NCBI GenBank assembly: GCA_023441845.1
Contig: JAEZNF010000091.1
Location: forward strand, 1 to 6,319
DNA from: Bacillota bacterium
GTDB lineage: Bacteria > Bacillota > Clostridia > Acetivibrionales > DSM-2933
Reading direction: 5' to 3'
DNA: 6,319 nucleotides
The translations under genes were made by a program, and so were the position numbers. Below, in pieces: positions 1 to 6,114 of this stretch (positions are counted from its first letter, which is position 1; every line of letters starts with the position of its first letter). Below the pieces are notes generated by a model. The model did no database searches and was not told the origin of the DNA. It worked only from the letters and a program-made list of their open reading frames with translations.

Positions 1-2
1 GT

Positions 3-548
3 TATATACGTGGTCAAGGTATATTTTATCAAGTCTATGGGCCAAAAGATGTAGACGCAAATCTCACTTCACAAAGTGCTGCCATCAATAAGATGCCCGG
101 CGATTTTAACCTCCTTAAAAATCATGTGAGCTCCGGGTATTGGGAAGAAATCAAAGAATACATATTTGTCTTCAAGGCATTTCGTGGTTCGTATCCTGAT
201 GTTATTGAAGAACTGAAAAATTTAGAGAATGATAATCCTACTGTTACTTTTTCAATTTGTGATACAGATGAGTTATTAAGAAAATTTTCCGAATTAAGTA
301 TAGAAAAAATGTCCTATGTTGCTGATACGATTATTCCAGAACCTGATTTTGAAATGGTAAGTTTTGAAGTTATGGGTGACATTATTAATCATTTAATTTC
401 TGTCGGAGCAGCAAATAACATAGACAATACTAAAAATCCGCCTGATTTTGAAGAAAAAATTACTTTTAACCAAATTTCAAATTTTCAAGCTCAAAACTTA
501 AGGGTTGCAAGTTATAAAATAGAACAACTAGACGATTACCCGGAATGA
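3..548 (+). pseudogene. 3'-truncated ABC-three-component (ABC-3C) system-like protein, 5' end outside window
   Basis: The frame is open from base 3, upstream of the first ATG at 93, so the gene begins left of the window; 181 codons are visible. The visible start (FYQVYGPKDVDAN, then a helix ending in DFNLL), the strand EYIFVFKAFRGSYPDV and the later block PDFEEKITFNQISNF recall, from memory, large proteins annotated as ABC-3C system components. Those proteins usually continue past a GSYQ-x-G-x-LE-x-YF motif with a helical tail. Here the equivalent ASYKIEQLDDY is followed by only Pro-Glu and a stop at 546-548, exactly where an unrelated truncated gene from the other strand begins. I therefore read it as cut at its 3' end. 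ABC-3C systems pair an ABC ATPase, a middle component and an effector and are proposed to act in conflict or defence; no partner is visible here. The family assignment is from motif memory only and is moderate; the truncation is better supported. Confidence 0.5.
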
Positions 549-771
549 TATACCTCCCCGGTAGCTCTATGACCGTTGCGTTTTCCTGAATGGATAAAGA
601 CGAGGATGGACCAATTTCACTTATCTTTCCGCCACGGCAAATAATTGTGCTATTCTCATGAACTGCCCTATTCAGCACATCTACAATATTTACTCGGTTT
701 ATGACCAATGCTTCGGATTTCCCATTGATTTCGGAAAGTGTGTTTTCATGCGTTTTCTTTAAAATTGCCAT
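538..771 (-). pseudogene. N-terminal fragment of an amidohydrolase-family enzyme
   Basis: The first 78 codons match the start of metal-dependent amidohydrolases (imidazolonepropionase/dihydroorotase-like superfamily). They show a short beta strand ALVINRVNIVDVLN, then STIICRGGKISEIG, then VIELPGRYIIPG. In intact family members PG is followed directly by LIDxHxH, which carries the first metal-binding histidines, and by some 300-400 more residues. Here the PG is followed by NRLVVLF and the reading frame only continues by chance to 466 through the antisense of the neighbouring gene. The barrel and every metal ligand are missing, so no activity is expected. The start is well supported: AGGAGA (779-784 on this strand) sits 7 nt before the ATG at 771, and a promoter-like element lies at 922-949. 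The break coincides with the end of the ABC-3C-like fragment. The substrate cannot be told from this domain. Confidence 0.7.
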
Positions 772-921
772 AAACTACTCTCCTATTTTTTGATACAATT
801 TTCTCTCCTACAACTTTAGATGCAAATACCACTTTAGATACGTCCTTTTGTATAATCTTTCATTTCGTATTATTATTTATTAAAGTCCCTTTAGTTTCTC
901 TTGAATTACATTCCAATTAAC

Positions 922-949
922 ATTATATACCAAATAGTAAAAAACACAA
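922..949 (-). promoter_or_regulatory. Putative sigma-70-type promoter of the truncated amidohydrolase gene
   Basis: On the minus strand TTGTGT (944-949) is followed after 16 nt by TATAAT (922-927), about 150 nt before the ATG at 771. The -10 is perfect, the -35 matches at four of six positions and the spacer is one base short. The leader also contains two direct copies of ATCTAAAGT (831-839 and 813-821) and two copies of TAGGAGAG (803-810 and 778-785). The region is AT-rich, so a chance match is possible. The whole 772-990 interval shows no gene. Confidence 0.4.
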
Positions 950-990
950 ATATATTTCATATAAGAAAATAGGTTGAGCGTAGTAACAAC

Positions 991-1037
991 AAAGCCGGAT
1001 AACTCGCTGGGTGAATCCCAACGTATTATCCGGCTTT
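991..1037 (-). terminator. Stem-loop terminator of the marR-ABC exporter operon
   Basis: AAAGCCGGATAA (991-1002) and TTATCCGGCTTT (1026-1037) form a perfect 12-bp stem. Inside it a smaller TGGG/CCCA hairpin (1008-1011 with 1017-1020) extends the structure. It lies 29 nt after the stop codon of the last operon gene. Transcripts from the right leave the stem into a U-rich stretch (UUUGUUGUU), which fits Rho-independent termination. The opposite side also has a short T-run (TTTTATTCTATT), so it may stop transcription both ways. Confidence 0.8.
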
Positions 1038-1066
1038 TATTCTATTCCCACAAACCTATTCTGTGT

Positions 1067-2998
1067 TTATTCCAGCTCAAATGCGCCGGTATAAAGCTGA
1101 TAATACTTGCCGCGTTGTTCAATTAGCTGCTCATGGCTGCCACGTTCAATAATCCATCCGTGCTCCAGCACCATAATCACATCCGAGTTCTGTACTGTGG
1201 AAAGACGGTGGGCAATGACGAAAACGGTTCGCCCTTTCATTAGCGCGTCCATGCCTTTTTGAACAATGGCCTCGGTTCTGGTGTCAATCGACGAGGTCGC
1301 TTCATCCAAAATCATAACAGGAGGATCGGCCACCGCCGCACGGGCAATCGAGATCAGTTGCCGCTGTCCTTGTGAAAGGTCTCCACCATCGCCTTTTAAA
1401 ACAGTCTGATACCCTTCAGGCAGCATGCGGATAAAACCGTCAGCATTGGCAAGCTTTGCGGCTGCAATACATTCCTCGTCACTGGCATCCAGTCTGCCGT
1501 AACGGATATTGTCCATCACCGTTCCGGTAAACAGATTGACGTCCTGCAATACAACACCAAGTGAGCGCCGAAGATCGGCCTTTTTAATTTTATTAATATT
1601 AATGCCGTCATACCGAATTTTTCCGTCAGCAATATCGTAGAACCGGTTAATCAGGTTGGTAATGGTTGTTTTTCCTGCACCGGTTGCACCTACAAAGGCC
1701 ACTTTTTGCGCAGGCTCGGCATAAAGCGTAATATTATGAAGAACCATTTTGTCTTCTACATATCCAAAATCAACATCATAAAACCGAATTTCACCCTTTA
1801 GCGGCGTGTAGGTCACTGTGCCATCGCTGTGCGGATGCCTCCATGCCCACATCTCGGTGCGCTCGTCACATTCGGTAATGATTCCCTTCTCCATTTTGGT
1901 ATTCACAAGGGTTACATATCCATCATCCTGCTCACTCGGCTCATCCATCAACTCAAAAATTCTCGAGGCACCGGCCAACGCCATAACCACCATGTTGAAC
2001 TGAGAGGAAATTTGGCCTATGGGATTAATAAAACTGCGGGAAAGTGTCAGGAACGAGATGATGGTTCCAATGGTTAGTGTGCCAACTCCAGTAAGGCTGA
2101 GGTTGGGAAGCTCGGCAATTCCGGCCGCACCACCAATAATGGCAAGTAGCACATAAAGCATATAGCCAAGGTTACCGACAATCGGCATGGTAATATTACC
2201 ATATTTATTTGCCTCGGTCGCACTGTTGCAAAGTTCTAGGTTCTTTTGGTCAAATTCTTGCTCAACTTTATCCTCATGACAAAAGACCTTTACCACCTTT
2301 TGGCCGTTGATAATCTCCTCGATATAGCCATTAACATCACCAATAGAGGCTTGCTGTTTCATAAAATAGGTTCCGCTACGGCCTACCAAAATCTTAATAA
2401 CCCTAAGAAGAATAAAGGCAAACACTGCCACGAAAATTGCCAGCCCCACACTAAAATATAGCATAACAAAAAAGGTGGTCAGTACGGTAATCAGCGAAGA
2501 AACTAATTGAGGAAAGCTTTGAGAAATGGCCTGGCGCAGAGAATCGGTATCATTGGTATACCGGCTCATAATATCTCCATGGGTATGGGTATCAAAATAG
2601 CGAATGGGCAAGGTTTGCATATGCTTGAACATGGCATCGCGAATTTTTTTCAGCGTTCCCTGCTCCACAATTACCATTACTCGGTTATAAAGATAAGTCG
2701 AAAGCACACCAACCAGATAGACGATGATCATCAAAAAAATCATGCTAAGCAGCCCCGAGTAAACCGGGCGTTCCTGCCTAAGCAAGGAAACAATATGCTC
2801 ATCTACCAGCCTTTTTAGAAACAAGGAAGTGGACGCATTGGCCGCCGCGCTCAGCACAATGCAGACCGCAACAAAAACAAGCCGTAATTTATATTCGGCC
2901 ATATAAGAAAGCAGCCTTTTCAATGTTCCCGGCCGAAACCTTCTCATACCTGATTTTTCAGCCATTCCAGGGCCTTTTTGGGTAAATTCCTTATTCAT
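1067..2998 (-). CDS. Heterodimeric ABC exporter, second half-transporter (LmrD/BmrD/TM288-like)
   Basis: This 643-aa half-transporter has an exporter-type membrane domain (about residues 35-330, six predicted helices near 37-60, 82-106, 160-182, 183-206, 271-295 and 306-325) followed by an ATPase domain (about 402-640). Walker A is GATGAGKT (437-444), the Q-loop Gln is 485, the signature is LSQGQ (541-545) instead of LSGGQ, Walker B is VMILDE (561-566) with the catalytic Glu566, and the switch His is 597. Its own Walker motifs are canonical while its signature is altered, the expected pattern for the catalytic partner of a heterodimer. An insert of about 50 residues (352-402, with WAWRHPH) joins the two domains, as I recall for this clostridial subgroup. 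The start is ATG at 2998, preceded by AGGGGG 9 nt upstream and overlapping the end of the preceding gene by 8 nt, implying coupled translation. The likely role is ATP-driven export of drugs or amphiphilic compounds across the cytoplasmic membrane; the true substrate is unknown. Confidence 0.93.
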   Translation of the reverse strand: MNKEFTQKGPGMAEKSGMRRFRPGTLKRLLSYMAEYKLRLVFVAVCIVLSAAANASTSLFLKRLVDEHIVSLLRQERPVYSGLLSMIFLMIIVYLVGVLSTYLYNRVMVIVEQGTLKKIRDAMFKHMQTLPIRYFDTHTHGDIMSRYTNDTDSLRQAISQSFPQLVSSLITVLTTFFVMLYFSVGLAIFVAVFAFILLRVIKILVGRSGTYFMKQQASIGDVNGYIEEIINGQKVVKVFCHEDKVEQEFDQKNLELCNSATEANKYGNITMPIVGNLGYMLYVLLAIIGGAAGIAELPNLSLTGVGTLTIGTIISFLTLSRSFINPIGQISSQFNMVVMALAGASRIFELMDEPSEQDDGYVTLVNTKMEKGIITECDERTEMWAWRHPHSDGTVTYTPLKGEIRFYDVDFGYVEDKMVLHNITLYAEPAQKVAFVGATGAGKTTITNLINRFYDIADGKIRYDGININKIKKADLRRSLGVVLQDVNLFTGTVMDNIRYGRLDASDEECIAAAKLANADGFIRMLPEGYQTVLKGDGGDLSQGQRQLISIARAAVADPPVMILDEATSSIDTRTEAIVQKGMDALMKGRTVFVIAHRLSTVQNSDVIMVLEHGWIIERGSHEQLIEQRGKYYQLYTGAFELE

Positions 2999-4742
2999 GT
3001 ATCACGCCCCCCTTGTTCTGGGATTCATAGACCTCTCTGTAAATTTCGCTGGTCGCAAGCAGCTCATGGTGGGTTCCAACTGCCTCTATTCTGCCATCGT
3101 CCATCACAATAATTTTATCTGCATCCTGTACCGAAGCAACACGCTGCGCAATAATAATTTTCGTGGTGTCGGGCAGATTCATGCGCAAAGCCCGCCGAAT
3201 CTGCTCATCAGTTTTTGTATCAACTGCACTGGTAGAATCGTCAAGAATTAAGATTTTAGGATTTTTTAACAGAGCACGGGCAATACAAAGCCGTTGCCGC
3301 TGTCCTCCCGAAACATTGGTTCCACCCTGCTCAAGCCAAGTGTCATATTGATCTGGAAACTCGTTAACAAATCCATCGGCTTGGGCAAGCTTACAGGCCT
3401 GAATGATTTCCTCATCGGTAGCTTGTTCATTACCCCAGCGAAGATTGTCCTTAATTGTCCCCGAAAACAGGACATTTTTTTGCAGCACCATGGCTACTTG
3501 ATTGCGCAGCGCATCTAAATGATACTCGCGCACATCAATTCCTCCAACCTTCACCTTGCCCTTTGCCGCGTCATAAAGGCGTGGAATGAGCTGGACAAGA
3601 CTGGATTTTGATGATCCGGTGCCACCGAGGATTCCAACCGTCTCCCCCGACTCGATGGACAGTGAGATATCGTTCAAAACAGGTTTATCCGCATTTTTAG
3701 TATACGTAAAGGAAACATTCTCGAAAGAAATTGCCCCATTCTTAATTTCTAAAATAGAATTTTCACCGCTTTGCAAATCGCTTTGCTCATTTAAAATTTC
3801 TACAATACGTGCTGCCGATGCACGAGAGATAATAATCGTAACAAAAACCATCGAAAGCATCATCAAGCTCATCAAAATCTGCATAGCATAGGTTACCAGG
3901 CTTGTCAGCTCGCCCGTTGAAAGCCCAATAGCAGCGTTATTTCCACTGGCGACAATGGCTTTGGCACCAAACCAAGACAGCAAAATCATGCTGGTATAAA
4001 GGCAGAACTGCATGAGCGGCATATTAATTGCCAACCGTTTTTCAGCTTTGGTAAAATCATTAAAAATAGATCGTGAAATTCCCTCAACCTTTTGATTCTC
4101 ATGGTCTTCACGAATATAGGATTTGACCACACGTATACCGTGTAAGTTCTCCTGCACAACATTGTTCAAAGTATCATAGGTATTAAATACCCGAACAAAT
4201 ATTGGATGAACACGCGTCATAATCAGCCACAGGCCAACGCCAAGAACCGGAATGACTGCAAGAAAAATCAGTGACAATTTGGCATCGATACGGAACGAAA
4301 AAACCAAGGCAAATACAATCATCATGGGGGCTCGCACTGCCAGCCTTGTAATCATTTGGAATGCATTTTGCACATTGGTAATATCGGTGGTCAGCCTTGT
4401 AATAATGCTTGCTGTTGAAAACTTATCAATATTGGAAAAGGAAAATCTCTGCACATTCTTAAACATATCATGGCGCAAATTTTTCGCAAATCCCGCAGAG
4501 GCAATTGCTGCGCTCCGTCCGGCCAAAATGCCAGTTAGCAAGGAAAGGCCCGCCATTGCAGTCAAAGCCAGTCCTATCATAAAGATATAGGACATATTGT
4601 TTTTGCTAATCCCGTTATCAATTAATAAGGCAATTAAGGTTGGAATAATAATTTCAAGAATTGATTCAATGGTTACATATATCGGCGTAAGAATGGTATC
4701 CTTTCGATACTCTCTCACGCTCGACAAGAGCTTTTTGATCAT
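2991..4742 (-). CDS. Heterodimeric ABC exporter, first half-transporter with degenerate ATP site (LmrC/BmrC/TM287-like)
   Basis: This 583-aa protein has six predicted membrane helices (near 17-40, 52-74, 135-152, 156-176, 245-265 and 278-305) and a C-terminal ATPase domain (about 335-575). Walker A is GGTGSSKS (373-380, Lys379), the Q-loop Gln is 421, the signature is VSGGQ (477-481) and the D-loop is SAVD (505-508). Two key residues differ from the consensus: Walker B reads ILILDD, with Asp502 where the catalytic Glu should be, and the switch His is replaced by Gln533 (IAQRV). These are the usual marks of the non-hydrolysing site in heterodimeric exporters, so they indicate specialisation, not decay. 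Its intact signature would complete the canonical site of the downstream partner. AAGGAG (4752-4757) lies 9 nt before the ATG and overlaps the stop codon of the regulator gene, so translation of the two is probably linked. The length is normal for the family. Confidence 0.93.
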   Translation of the reverse strand: MIKKLLSSVREYRKDTILTPIYVTIESILEIIIPTLIALLIDNGISKNNMSYIFMIGLALTAMAGLSLLTGILAGRSAAIASAGFAKNLRHDMFKNVQRFSFSNIDKFSTASIITRLTTDITNVQNAFQMITRLAVRAPMMIVFALVFSFRIDAKLSLIFLAVIPVLGVGLWLIMTRVHPIFVRVFNTYDTLNNVVQENLHGIRVVKSYIREDHENQKVEGISRSIFNDFTKAEKRLAINMPLMQFCLYTSMILLSWFGAKAIVASGNNAAIGLSTGELTSLVTYAMQILMSLMMLSMVFVTIIISRASAARIVEILNEQSDLQSGENSILEIKNGAISFENVSFTYTKNADKPVLNDISLSIESGETVGILGGTGSSKSSLVQLIPRLYDAAKGKVKVGGIDVREYHLDALRNQVAMVLQKNVLFSGTIKDNLRWGNEQATDEEIIQACKLAQADGFVNEFPDQYDTWLEQGGTNVSGGQRQRLCIARALLKNPKILILDDSTSAVDTKTDEQIRRALRMNLPDTTKIIIAQRVASVQDADKIIVMDDGRIEAVGTHHELLATSEIYREVYESQNKGGVIHE

Positions 4743-4755
4743 ACTGTCGATCTCC

Positions 4756-5202
4756 TTAATTTTTCACTTGATTTGAAATGTTTTCTTTCATTCTCGTAAG
4801 ATAGTTCACAAGCAACTCCGCTTCATCCTCTGTAAACCCTTTCATTAAGGTGTTTTCCAGCTTCTCTCTATCATCAAGCATAATTTTTGTAATATCATGG
4901 GCCTTATCGGTTAGCACAATTTTTTTAAGGCGAGCATCCTGTGAAACAGCCATTCGCCGAATCAACCCCTTTTGCTCCATTAAACTAAGCACTTTGGATG
5001 CAGTAGAGCGAGTAATGGTAAAGTGATCCTCTATATCCCTTTGAAAAATTTCCCGATCGGCATTATCGGCAAGAAAACCAATAATCCAGCCGTTATTGCC
5101 GGTAACCGTTTCAATTTCTTTTTTATGAGACGAAAATTCAAAAAACCGTCGAATCATATTGTTCAACGATCGAAGTTCCAATCCAACCCTTGTTTTTATC
5201 AT
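4756..5202 (-). CDS. MarR-family transcriptional regulator of the ABC exporter operon
   Basis: This is a 148-aa cytoplasmic DNA-binding protein with a MarR-type winged helix-turn-helix (about residues 36-105). The recognition helix is near 63-79 (ITRSTASKVLSLMEQKG), and the wing at 87-99 carries the conserved Asp-Ala-Arg (DARLKKIVLTD). The flanking N- and C-terminal helices (about 5-30 and 105-145) fit the dimerisation domain. I chose ATG 5202 because AAGGGG (5210-5215) sits 7 nt before it; a TTG at 5235 would add 11 residues but lacks a good ribosome site. It is the first gene of the operon, 13 nt before the exporter genes, and its promoter contains candidate operators. By analogy with other MarR genes beside drug exporters it probably represses its own operon until an inducer binds; neither the inducer nor the sign of regulation can be read from the sequence. 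Confidence 0.92.
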   Translation of the reverse strand: MIKTRVGLELRSLNNMIRRFFEFSSHKKEIETVTGNNGWIIGFLADNADREIFQRDIEDHFTITRSTASKVLSLMEQKGLIRRMAVSQDARLKKIVLTDKAHDITKIMLDDREKLENTLMKGFTEDEAELLVNYLTRMKENISNQVKN

Positions 5203-5234
5203 TTTTCCACCCCTTCCCGCACAATTTTCTTGCA

Positions 5235-5279
5235 AAAAACTGTTTTATATACAACTGTTCGACATACAACATTATAGCA
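5235..5279. repeat. Three imperfect 15-bp direct repeats over the marR transcription start
   Basis: Units start at 5235, 5250 and 5265 with an exact 15-bp period. AACTGTT recurs at 5238-5244 and 5253-5259, and TACAAC recurs at 5250-5255 and 5265-5270. Neighbouring units match at 10 of 15 and 9 of 15 positions. They cover the -10, the predicted start site and the early leader. They could be regulator-binding sites, but AT-rich sequence makes partial repeats common. Confidence 0.35.
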
Positions 5280-5299
5280 ACGTGCTAAATCATTGTCAA
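5271..5299 (-). promoter_or_regulatory. Consensus sigma-70/SigA promoter of the marR-ABC operon
   Basis: On the minus strand TTGACA (5294-5299) and TATAAT (5271-5276) are both perfect consensus hexamers separated by exactly 17 nt. Transcription should start near 5264, leaving a leader of about 60 nt before the ATG at 5202. Such a strong core promoter is typical of genes held off by a repressor, which agrees with the adjacent MarR gene. Confidence 0.88.
5275..5287. promoter_or_regulatory. Candidate MarR operator (short palindrome in the promoter spacer)
   Basis: TAGCA (5275-5279) and TGCTA (5283-5287) form an inverted repeat with 5-bp arms and a 3-bp centre. It lies between the -35 and -10 hexamers and touches the -10. 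A dimeric regulator bound here would block RNA polymerase. The arms are short, so chance occurrence is possible. Confidence 0.4.
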
Positions 5300-5313
5300 T
5301 AAAAAATGTTCGG

Positions 5314-5464
5314 TTGAAGATTGCCCGCTTTAAGACAAATGAAAGCAACGAGAAGAAACGCCTTACGGAAATGTTAAGCCGGGTACTTTGCGGATAGAGA
5401 AATAAAAGATATAATTGGTACAAAAGACAAGGCCGTCGATGTGGATATGCCCCTTTTGAACCGA
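5314..5464 (+). other. Unrecognised coding-like remnant with one apparent frameshift
   Basis: From 5314 the plus strand reads LKIARFKTNESNEKK and onward to EMLSR at 5382 before running into a stop at 5395. Skipping base 5383 moves into a frame that continues YFADREIKDIIG, then DKAVDVDMPLLNR, and stops at 5465. The composition (Lys, Glu, Asp, Arg, with few odd residues) looks protein-like across the join, suggesting a decayed gene with a one-base insertion. I do not recognise the family. No good start codon with a ribosome site is visible, and the left end lies against the marR promoter. It may be chance. Confidence 0.2.
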
Positions 5465-5535
5465 TAATAAGCACAAGAACTCTAAAAATTCATCATGACA
5501 AGCATCATAAACCCCTATAATAATTGAAAAAAATG
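5446..5535 (+). pseudogene. Remnant of an Fe/Mn superoxide dismutase gene (N-terminal segment)
   Basis: The plus-strand frame starting at 5446 reads Y-A-P-F-E-P-I-I-S, then TRTLKIHHDKHHK. This closely resembles the start of Fe/Mn superoxide dismutases, where YxxxALEPxIxxxT is followed by HHxKHHxxYVxNLN, including the first metal-ligand histidine and the conserved HH pair. After HHK comes Pro-Leu, two stops (5518-5523), then LKKM in the same frame; a family member would have a YVxNLNK-like stretch here. No further recognisable dismutase sequence follows, and nothing upstream resembles the usual Leu-Pro-Tyr start. About 30 residues survive of a protein of roughly 200, so it cannot be functional. 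The match is from motif memory and rests on one short block. Confidence 0.55.
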
Positions 5536-5607
5536 TAACACTATTATTTATCCAAAAAACTATGATCGAAAAAATAAACTTACACACTAATTTTTATAGG
5601 CCCATAA

Positions 5608-5643
5608 TTTTTGGCGTTGTTTACAAGTAAACAACGCCAAAAA
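5608..5643. repeat. Near-perfect 36-bp palindrome (17-bp arms, 2-bp centre)
   Basis: TTTTTGGCGTTGTTTAC (5608-5624) is followed by AA and then its exact reverse complement (5627-5643). Neither arm has a mismatch. It is not a standard intrinsic terminator: the T-run is on the 5' side and the A-run on the 3' side for both strands, so no U-tail follows the stem outside the pairing. It could be an operator for a dimeric regulator lost from this locus, an element end, or a folded RNA. No intact gene adjoins it. Confidence 0.75.
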
Positions 5644-6114
5644 CTTTATTGCCTGGCCCAACAGCACTTGACTTATAAAGGTTTTATACTTTTTCTGCAA
5701 GTAAAAATAGTATTTACTGCTTTTTAAAGTCAAATTACCGTAACCCTTAATATACCTTTGGCTAAAAGGTTTTCAATGTTAAAACGAGTAAATAACTGGT
5801 AATTTAATTACTCACATGAAATAGCGAAGCGCCATTTTTTTGTTGTATTTACGCATACTTAAATTAGCCTTATCAACTTTTCTTCAAAATGTAAATCTTC
5901 CTGTTATTATTTTTTGTGTGTTTTGAGTTAATGCATTAACCGTTGATATCATCAGTACTATATTAACAAAGTATATGATACAATCCAACTCAGTATTTTT
6001 ATGTAGATAAATATATACAGAACATATGTGCACATTTCTTGTGGGTTCTGATTTCCTATAATGATACCATAAAACGAGGCAAACAAAACATCAAAAATAA
6101 GTTAGAATTGAATT
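5644..6114. other. AT-rich stretch without recognisable genes
   Basis: I find no convincing open frame, RNA gene or repeat array on either strand. Small symmetric elements are present: GTAATT-T-AATTAC (5799-5811), the 14-bp palindrome GTTAATGCATTAAC (5927-5940) and TGATATCA (5944-5951). A TATAAT at 6057-6062 lacks a good -35. The last part presumably contains the left end of the insertion sequence whose OrfA start lies at 6115, but I cannot place its terminal repeat without the other end. Confidence 0.6.
5927..5940. repeat. Perfect 14-bp palindrome
   Basis: GTTAATGCATTAAC is self-complementary along its full length and is followed by the 8-bp palindrome TGATATCA at 5944-5951. It could be a protein-binding site, but no gene start lies within 150 bp and the function is unknown. 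Confidence 0.4.

Noticed and set aside
466..537. C-terminal extension of the amidohydrolase frame beyond codon 78
   Set aside because: It is the antisense of the ABC-3C-like gene and does not match the LIDxHxH continuation expected, so it is chance read-through.
1818..2818. Several plus-strand open frames of 60-100 codons inside the exporter gene
   Set aside because: They lie opposite strong ABC motifs, have no ribosome sites or recognisable domains, and are shadows of the minus-strand genes.
2997..4590. Plus-strand and alternative-frame open frames opposite the first half-transporter
   Set aside because: They are antisense or out of frame to a well-supported ABC protein and show no family resemblance.
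5203..5235. TTG start at 5235 for the MarR gene
   Set aside because: It lacks a good ribosome site, whereas ATG 5202 has AAGGGG at ideal spacing, and the added residues are not typical of the family.
5199..5474. Minus-strand open frame of 91 codons overlapping the marR promoter
   Set aside because: It runs through the consensus promoter and leader of the operon and has no family features.
5363..5587. Minus-strand open frame of 74 codons
   Set aside because: No ribosome site or recognisable domain, a low-complexity hydrophobic start, and it is antisense to the dismutase relic.
5608..5643. Palindrome as an ordinary Rho-independent terminator
   Set aside because: The T-run precedes and the A-run follows the GC stem on both strands, so the U-tail after the hairpin is missing.
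5785..5813. GAGTAA/TTACTC stem as a functional hairpin
   Set aside because: The inner bases do not pair and the competing GTAATT/AATTAC symmetry is equally weak, as expected by chance in AT-rich DNA.
6034..6062. Promoter for the transposase fragment
   Set aside because: TATAAT at 6057 is good but no acceptable -35 lies 15-19 nt upstream in AT-rich sequence.
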